This document shows positions 57,716 through 64,000 of a stretch of DNA of 64,000 bases, piece after piece (positions within the stretch are counted from its first letter, which is position 1; each line of letters begins with the position of its first letter). A program made the translations under genes and the position numbers. The notes under the pieces are model-generated. The model had not been told where the DNA came from and made no database searches. It was given only the letters and a program-made list of their open reading frames with translations. The DNA lies in assembly GCA_015832175.1 (NCBI GenBank), contig WJXW01000016.1, positions 1,364,001-1,428,000 of the forward strand. Reading direction: 5' to 3'. This stretch comes from Paraphaeosphaeria minitans. Its lineage: Eukaryota; Ascomycota; Dothideomycetes; Pleosporales; Didymosphaeriaceae.

Positions 57716-58422
57716 CCTACGTTATATATTAAAGAAATCTAAAAATACTACACTAAACTACTAAATACCCAAAGGTAGTGGTAAGACCTAGAATAAAAAA
57801 AGTGTTACCTACTATAAGTGCTATAAAATTAGCCACTATACTAATAAATACAGAGGTAGTAATTCTAATTAGATTCCTATATAAGCAAATTATGCGGGAA
57901 AAGGCTAAGCCTTACCTATAATCTAGGTATAGTAAGGTGCCTACTAATTTTTTTATTACTAGGTATAAAGCGTATATATAGCGTAGCTAGGGATACTAGC
58001 GTAGAGAAGGAACTCTAAATAATTCTTAACCTATAGGCTAATATTAGCCTAATTAGCTAGATTGTTACTATTAAAATAAACTTAAAGCCTATTAAAGGGG
58101 CTAAGCCTTCTAAACTAGAATAGATTAGAACCTAAAGGTAGAGCGCCTACGCTCCCTATACAGTCTAGGTGTATATTATAGATAATATAGGGGTCGAGCG
58201 TAGGATAAAGACTACTATTTATAGTATTAATAAGGAAGGGATCTCCCTCCTACTTAGTAACCCCTTTTTATAAAAAAGGAATATCTACGTTAATTACGGC
58301 TTATAAATATAGCGCTAGGGCTATACTATAGTTTTAATATAGCTTATTACTATAAGAGACTTTAAAGATAACATAGCGTATACTAGCTTAGAATTGTTTC
58401 TTCTAGGAGTCTTATAAATAAC
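57716..58422 (+). pseudogene. Gyp-4 gag end and possible protease region
   Basis: One frame reads VTYYKCYKISHYTNKYRGS (57804-57860), a CCHC knuckle with two Cys turned to Tyr. The following 550 bp should hold the gag end and protease, but I see no convincing catalytic motif. It continues at 61472 after GagX-3. Confidence 0.65.
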
Positions 58423-58427
58423 TAGTG

Positions 58428-58739
58428 TGTCTGTATAGTTTATCGTACAAATAGCACTAAGTAAAATAGGGGCCTGCCTACCTATAGGGACCCGCACAAG
58501 AACCTACTACTTAGGTTAGCGCTAAGAGGCAGAGACTTTATAAGGCCCTGCCTACCTATAAGGACCCGCACAAGGACCTACTACTTAGGTTAGCGCTAAG
58601 AGGCAGAGACTTTATAAAGCCCTTAGTGCCCCTTTATACAATAGACTAGACGTAATTAATTAAACCTACTTCTTACCCTTTATATAATAGTATACTATTA
58701 ACCCTTAAATACTTAATTACAGATTAAGCCAAACTAACA
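58428..58739 (+). repeat. GagX-3 5' LTR
   Basis: It is 312 bp, from TGTCTGTATAG to AAACTAACA. It contains a 74-bp unit twice (CCTGCCTACC at 58473 and 58547). Confidence 0.92.
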
Positions 58740-58967
58740 CTAATTAGTAGTTAATTCTAATTAACTGTAAACTAGTAAAGTCTAAAGACAGAGTGCCCTA
58801 TAAGCTAGATGTATAGGTTCTGTATTATTACTTTTACTAGAGATTAAATTTTAGATTATATAATAAGTAGAAATAAAGTATATATATCTGTAAAGAGTTA
58901 CATAATCTAGTCTAAGCTATTCTACAGAAAAGAAAGGAGATAGTAAACCCCCTTATAACTCTAAAAA

Positions 58968-59060
58968 ACACGTTGTATAATTAAACTAGCAATAACTAAA
59001 CGTAAACACGTCGTATAATTAAACTAGTAATAACTAAACGCAGACACGTTGCACAACTAA
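58968..59060. repeat. 38-bp tandem repeat in the GagX leader
   Basis: Units start ACACG at 58968, 59006 and 59044 (the third is partial). GagX-2 has the same array and GagX-1 has one unit fewer. Confidence 0.7.
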
Positions 59061-59099
59061 GAAAAACAACAATAATATAGCCTTAAGACTAAGAGACTT

Positions 59100-61105
59100 C
59101 CTAGAGAAACTATAACCTAAGGATGTTATATAACAATTAATACTACCTCTTTAGTAAGAAGACAAAGTAATATAGCTTTAATAAGTAGAGGAAGTAATAA
59201 ACATTAAAGCTATTACCTTAAGAGGAGAGATTGCACAAAAGTACTAGATAGATAGAGTAGATCTTTATAGCTACCTACCCTCTTCTCTAAAATAGCTAAA
59301 CACTTATATAGTGTATATAATTGCGTAATATCACGTAAGTACCCTTAAAGGTAAAGAGGTAATTTCTTTTTTTACTAAAGATTTTAATAACTAGAAAGAG
59401 AGAACCTTTAATAAAATTAGTTATATAGTAAGAAGAGATCTTATTACTGTTCTTATAAAAGAAAGCTTTGTCGCTACTAATACTATAATAAAAAACACTT
59501 ATATAAAAAAACTCTTTAAACTATCACAGCTTAACTATAAGCTATAGACCCTTTATATAATAACACTGTAACCGCAACCTAAACTACTTTGCATAATCCT
59601 AATAATGTAACCTATACTATCTATAGGCAATGTATATATATATAGAGTATAGCTAGGGCCTATCCCTATACATGCGAAGATAGAGACACTATATATAGAG
59701 CTATACTAGTGGTAGCAGCCTAAAACCTAGACCGCTTTTACTTAAGAAACTATATTATATAAAAAGGCTAGACACTCCTAGTCTCCTTAACAACTAAGAG
59801 ATTATACTTATATCTAGCTAGACAAGATTATCCTCTTTTAGAAGGCTTAGAGTAAAGAGAATAACTACACTAGTAGGCTATATAATATTCTAGTAGATAA
59901 GGTAAAAGTCTTTAGAGAACTATACTATAGGCTAGGTATACTATAGGACTAGTATGTAAACATCTTTCTAGGAATCTTTTCTAATTGTGCGAGTACCTAC
60001 TACCTCCACAATATTAGACTAGAACTTCTATAGGATAAATTGTACGATAGACTAAATAGGCACTTTAACACTAGTGTTAATTATAATTAGTACTAGATAG
60101 ACTAGACTACTCTTACCTTTAAACACTATAAAAGGGATAATCTAGCCGCTATATTATATAAGGCCCTAGAAGTAATAATTAATAAGCTTACCTTAGCCTA
60201 AAAGGCTTTTAGATAAGGCTTTAGTAGTAAACTACAACTACATACTACTATTATATAAGTATACTGTAGCTATCCTAACCTTAAACAAGCTATATTTAAT
60301 CCTAAAAATATAGCAAAAGCCTTACTTAGCAACCTCTATGTGTTACTCTAAGTTACTAAAAATAGGAAGAAGTTATAGTTTGTCTAAGATAGTAAAGAGG
60401 TGTACTGTACTAATTAATAATATAATAATCTTAATTATATAAGAAGATCTAGCCCCTCTAGAGGCAGATTAACCTTTAGACTAAAAAGAAAAGGTAACTT
60501 TAGAAGTTTAAGCTCTTATATAAAGTAGAAATACTTTATATACTATAAAGAAAGATGCTAGTCTACTAACTATCTACTAAAGGATATCTAGTAAGCTAGA
60601 AGGTAATATATATTATTATACGCCAACTTCTACAAATATAAACCCTCTACTATAGATATATAAGCATATATCCTTAACTTTAAAGGAGAGCTAAAGGATA
60701 AAAACTATTACATAAAAGAGGAGGAAGATAAATAAAACTAATAAAGTAATAAAAAAAAAGCATAGAAGGCTACTTTATACCTTACTTCTACTGCCTACCT
60801 TTATCGCACGACTAGGAGGCATCCTTCTATACCTACTAACTAAGAGCTAGCGCTAAGCATTATATCGCTCAACACCCTACTTTCTATTTACACATAGGAT
60901 ATATGCCTAGAAAGAGCCTTATTACGTAATATAACTCTGCTTTTATGTAAAAGGGTAGAGTAAGAACTAAGTAGGTTAGTTATTACTACTTATTTATATA
61001 AGAGTAGGTGTGAATAGGACCTCTACTATATAGTAATACTGCACCTACCTTATAACCTATTCTAATAGGGGAAGGCTAACTATATAGATAGAGAAGGATA
61101 GGAAA
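59100..61105 (+). pseudogene. GagX-3 gag with zinc knuckle
   Basis: From about 60240 one frame is clear: GFSSKLQLHTTII, then YPNLKQAIFNPKNIAKALL, then a basic RRSSPSRGRLTFRLKRK segment. The knuckle KYFIYYKERC*STNY follows (60529-60573). In fungal copia gags the matching motif is of the KCF-C-GCWST-H type, so Tyr here replaces Cys or His. An acidic stretch (IKEEEDK) and about 130 more codons follow. The N-terminal part is too degraded to place the start. It is unlike the gags of Copia-A and Copia-B in this window. Confidence 0.7.
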
Positions 61106-61154
61106 GGGAAGCGTATAATAGATATAAGCTATTATATAAAAGAAAAGTTACTAG

Positions 61155-61466
61155 TGTCTATATACTTTATCGTATAAATAGCACTAAGTGAAATAGGGGC
61201 CTACCTACCTATAGGGACCCGCACAAGAACCTACTACTTAGGTTAGTGCTACGAGGCAGAGACTTTATAAGGCCCTACCTACCTAAAAGGACCTACACAA
61301 GGACCCACTGCTTAGGTTAGCGCTAAGAGGCAGAGACTTAATAAAGCCCTTAGTGCCCCTTTATACGATAGACTAGACGTAATTAATTAAACCTACTTCT
61401 TACCCTTTATACAATAGTATACTATTAACCCTTAAATACTTAATTGCAGATTAAGCCAAACGAATA
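61155..61466 (+). repeat. GagX-3 3' LTR
   Basis: It is 312 bp and ends ACGAATA. A purine-rich run near 61095-61115 lies about 45 bp upstream. Target duplication TAGTG follows. Confidence 0.92.
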
Positions 61467-61471
61467 TAGTG

Positions 61472-62255
61472 TAAGTTTAGAGCACCTAGCGCGAATGAAT
61501 AAAGTATATATAGTGTAGGTACTACGTATACCTAATATATTACGCGAATATAGTAACGTATTTAATAAAAAAGCAGCGTCTACCCTACTAAATTTTAAAG
61601 AATCTAATTATGCTATCCCTATTATAGAGAGAAAGGAACCTCCTTATAGACTACTCTATAATCTTTTAGAGTGGGAACTTAAGGTACTTTAAGAGTATCT
61701 AAAAGATACCTTAAAAAAGAAATAGATTAGGCATAGCACTAGCCTAACTAGAGCACTAATTCTATTTACCCCTAAGAAAGATAGTATACTATAGCTTTAC
61801 GTAGATTATTAGGGTCTTAACGTAATTACTATTAAGGATTATTACCTACTACCTTTAGTTAAAGAGACGCTTAACTGTCTATTAGGCGTATACTACTATA
61901 CAACCTTTAATCTTTATAATACCTACTATAGAATTTAAATCTAGATAGGAGATAAGTAGAAAACTATATTCTAAACTTACTATAGCTACTTTAAATATCT
62001 AGTAATACTATTTAGCCTAACTAATGCCCTTATAAGCTTCTAGGTATATATTAATAAGGCACTGGTGCTATACCTAGATTATATATATATTATATATCTA
62101 GATAATATACTTATCTATACCTATAATAAGGATCTTACGCTTTATTAGCGCGCCGTCTACGCTATACTTCAATTACTATATAAGGCTAAACTTTTCATTA
62201 ATTTAACTAAGTATATATTTACTTTAGGCGAAGTTTACTTTCTTAGTTTTATTAT
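61472..62255 (+). pseudogene. Gyp-4 reverse transcriptase
   Basis: From 61546 one frame reads EYSNVFNKKAASTLLNF, then EPPYRLLYNL, LYVDYWGLNVITIKDYYLLPL, FKYLVILFSLTNALISF and YLDNILIY (near 62095), the usual gypsy RT blocks in order. LDN stands where YLDD is expected. The match to Ty3-type RT is clear and it is not one of the Chromo-1 to -3 families. It stops at 62255 at the LTR-Z border. Confidence 0.88.
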
Positions 62256-62470
62256 TAGAAGGTCTAGTTATAGGTAATAGTACTTGCTTTACACTAGAAA
62301 GAATAGTAAAAGAATAACTTAGTAGTATTAATGGAATAATACTTATTTTATATAAAGTTAGGGCGTAGTATAGATTTTGCGCAGCTAGCTCGCTTAGCGT
62401 ATAGGCCCTTTATAAGTCCTTAGCGCTAGATACTATAACAGTATAATAATATTGTAATCTACCTATTACA
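62256..62470 (-). repeat. LTR-Z 3' LTR
   Basis: It is 215 bp, moderately RIP-mutated, and matches the clean solo copy at 1122-1337. Confidence 0.85.
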
Positions 62471-62830
62471 GAACCTCCCCCTCTAGCTGTAGTCCTCTAT
62501 AGTATACTATAGCCTTAATAAAAACCTTACCCTATAGGAAAGGAAAAGAGTGTCTATAAGAGTACGTGTTATATATGTAATAATAGTGTGTTATAAGTAA
62601 ATAGTACGTGTTGTAAACACATCGCGTGTGTTATTTATTATAAGGCTTCTACTCTTTCTGTTTACTATAGCCTTTTGTAATGTAGGGTAGTAGGGCTATA
62701 TAGTTTTAATATTGTTTTAATCTTTATATACTCTCTACCTATATAATAGATAACTACTATATTCTTAGCATAAATAAAATGCTTAACCTTTGAATAACCT
62801 TCTTAATTATCTAAGATACTATACTACCTA

Positions 62831-63250
62831 GTGCCTAAGTACATTAAGAAGTCTAACCTATATAGTACTACTATCTTCGCGTTTAGTAGAGATACTAAGC
62901 GCGTAGACTATAATATAGTGCTTATCACTTATATACACTACGCGTAGAACTTAGGAAAGCTTTCTAAAAACTATATAAAAAATAAGAATAAGCGCTGTAA
63001 CTATTATATTAAAGGTAATTATAAAGCCTATAACTTAGTATATCTAGAGCCGCGCGCTATATATACGCTTTAGCTAATACTTATAGGTGCTAAAGGTAAT
63101 AATTAGGCGTCTTAATTACTTATACGCCCTTTATAACTACTACTATATTATAGTTATAGAGACCTTAGGTAGGTAGCGTAAGATAGATAAGCGTGTAAAG
63201 GTAGTAGGCTTAAAGCTAGCTTATTACTAAAAGTAATTTAACTTAGAACT
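62831..63250 (+). pseudogene. LTR-Z element opposite-strand accessory frame
   Basis: A frame of about 140 codons with RIP-type stops reads VPKYIKKSNLYSTTIFAFSRD, then NKNKRCNYYIKGNYKA (a probable C-x2-C-x4-H cluster with Cys or His turned to Tyr), then LEPRAIYTL*LILIGAKGNN. It lies antisense to its element, just inside the 3' LTR, like the frames in Copia-A and Chromo-1 to -3. I do not recognise the family. The left boundary is approximate. Confidence 0.45.
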
Positions 63251-63257
63251 AGCTAAC

Positions 63258-63668
63258 TGTTAAATCCAAGAGGGTAGCTAGTCCTAAAGGGTTAAGGTTA
63301 GTTCTCAGGCAGGAGTACTTACAAAAGGTGGAAGGTCTTGTTAATATAATAGTATCTTACAAAGTGTAACAAGTTAATAATTTAGTCTACTAGAATCTAA
63401 ACAATAGATTAATAAACAGATTAAACATAAGTATAAAGAGCCTATTCTTGCGTTCCTATATACTAAGGCTGCTCTACTGCTTAGTGCCACTAAGTAACTA
63501 AGCACTTTACGTAACTAGCTCTGCTACTTAGTGCCGCTAAGCAACTAAGCATATTATATAACCTAATTTAAGTTACTTAGCGTCTCTTTGTTACGTTTAT
63601 AACCCTATTACTACTTTATTACACCTTTATAAGCGCCTAAGTCCTACGTTATTATCTAGTACATAATA
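63258..63668 (-). repeat. Chromo-1m 3' LTR
   Basis: It is 411 bp, from TGTTAAATCC to ACATAATA on the plus strand, and carries the 47-bp direct repeat of the Chromo-1 U3. Confidence 0.92.
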
Positions 63669-63705
63669 TTATCCCCTCCTTTTCTATTCTTTGTTCTAAA
63701 GAATT

Positions 63706-64000
63706 ATGCCTACTAACTGTAATTCTATAAAGTGTTGTTACAGCCTCATCTCTACTATTAAAAACTATAGAGTAGCTATAGTGTTAAAGTGCTCCTTCTA
63801 TAAGTTATATTCCTATATTTATAAAGTCTATATTAGCTTAGGAAAGTCTAGTAAGTATTAGAAATAAAGCTTAAAGTGTAATATAGCTATTACTAGGAAT
63901 AAGTTCTTACAGTTAATTACTAAGAAGAAGAAATTAGAGGCGTAAATATTAGAGGCGTAAAAAGAATAGAACGTAGCGTTTAAAGCCCTACGCATAGCGT
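63706..64000 (+). pseudogene. Chromo-1m opposite-strand accessory frame, cut by the window end
   Basis: It starts ATG at 63706 with MPTNCNSIKCCYSLI and keeps the same frame as 34836-34345 for all 98 codons visible. The Cys kept differ between the two copies (here NCNSIKCC; there KCSFYK and RKCSKC), so the unmutated protein was richer in Cys than either. Confidence 0.65.

Larger units (their letters stand above)
58428..61466 (+). mobile_element. GagX-3, complete gag-only LTR element, plus orientation
   Basis: Two 312-bp LTRs (58428-58739, 61155-61466) flank 2415 bp. Target duplication TAGTG lies at 58423-58427 and 61467-61471. The internal region has a leader with 38-bp repeats and one gag-type frame with a zinc knuckle. 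No protease, integrase or RT is recognisable and there is no room for them, so it is non-autonomous. Confidence 0.93.
57716..62255 (+). mobile_element. Gyp-4, Ty3/gypsy fragment, plus orientation, split by GagX-3
   Basis: A gag knuckle (57804-57860) and an RT domain (61546-62255) lie on the same strand on either side of GagX-3 (duplication TAGTG). It is cut on the left by Chromo-3 and on the right, inside RT, by the LTR-Z element. No LTR is assigned. Confidence 0.8.
62256..63257 (-). mobile_element. LTR-Z element, 3' end only, minus orientation
   Basis: The 3' LTR (62256-62470) is followed on its right by GAACCTCCCCCTCTAG, a polypurine tract when read on the minus strand. Internal sequence runs to 63257, where a Chromo-1 copy interrupts it. 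No pol domain is within reach. Confidence 0.7.
63258..64000 (-). mobile_element. Chromo-1m, second Chromo-1 copy, 3' end, runs off the window
   Basis: The 3' LTR (63258-63668, 411 bp) aligns with the Chromo-1 LTRs. The polypurine tract (GGAGGGGATAA type, minus strand) and the start of the 3' region follow. The left flank CTAAC (63253-63257) would be its target duplication. Confidence 0.92.

Noticed and set aside
57806..57860. GC-richer tracts near 57690 and 42500 considered as host gene remnants
   Set aside because: The first is the U3 of Chromo-3 and the second the unmutated 3' region of Copia-A2; the nearby 57806-57860 motif is a retroviral-type gag knuckle, not a host zinc finger.

Overview
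The window looks like a gene-free, AT-rich compartment of a filamentous ascomycete (Pezizomycotina). Nearly every base outside a few short tracts belongs to LTR retrotransposons damaged by repeat-induced point mutation (RIP). CpA is scarce and TpA very common. Reading frames are broken almost only by TAA/TAG where Gln or Trp is expected, Cys codons have become Tyr codons, and paired LTRs differ by C-to-T and G-to-A changes. I found no intact host gene, rRNA, tRNA or CRISPR array. The species cannot be named from this. An AT isochore, pericentromere or centromere would all fit. Family names below are local to this report.

Layout, left to right. (1) Bases 1-15655 are a gag-only element (GagX-1, minus) split by Copia-A1 (917-8437, carrying a solo LTR-Z) and Copia-B (8815-15082). 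(2) GagX-1 lies in the reverse transcriptase of Chromo-2p (plus), a chromodomain Ty3/gypsy element whose 3' part runs 15656-19086 and holds a solo GagX LTR. (3) A second Chromo-2 in opposite orientation (Chromo-2m, 19087-28628, with GagX-2 and a solo LTR-Y inside) sits exactly at the polypurine-tract/3'-LTR border of Chromo-2p. (4) The 3' LTR of Chromo-2p (28634-28700 plus 35290-35632) is split by a complete Chromo-1 (28701-35284). (5) 35633-36755 is unassigned except for an LTR-Y copy. (6) Chromo-3 (36756-57710, minus) carries Copia-A2 in its 3' LTR and Copia-A3 in its reverse transcriptase. (7) 57716-62255 is a fourth gypsy (Gyp-4, plus), split by GagX-3. (8) 62256-63257 is the 3' end of an LTR-Z element (minus), followed by a Chromo-1 copy (minus) running off the window. 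Nearly all insertions have 5-bp target duplications, so the nesting order can be read directly.

How the parts work. Copia-A and Copia-B each encode gag-protease-integrase-RT-RNase H in one frame and have a primer site matching the anticodon half of initiator tRNA-Met. The chromoviruses encode gag and pol in different frames joined at a U UUU UUA slippery site, and end pol with a chromodomain. Their primer site is complementary to their own R region, as in self-priming elements. GagX has only a copia-like gag and must depend on other elements.

The most unusual feature is shared by five families (Copia-A, Chromo-1, -2, -3 and the LTR-Z element). Between pol and the 3' LTR each has a second reading frame on the opposite strand, encoding a small Cys-rich protein, usually followed by a predicted coiled coil. 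In Copia-A it has its own TATA box. Other notable points are an array of seven ATF/CREB-type sites in the Copia-B promoter, chromovirus LTRs that share R-U5 but have unrelated U3 regions, and short tracts that escaped RIP.
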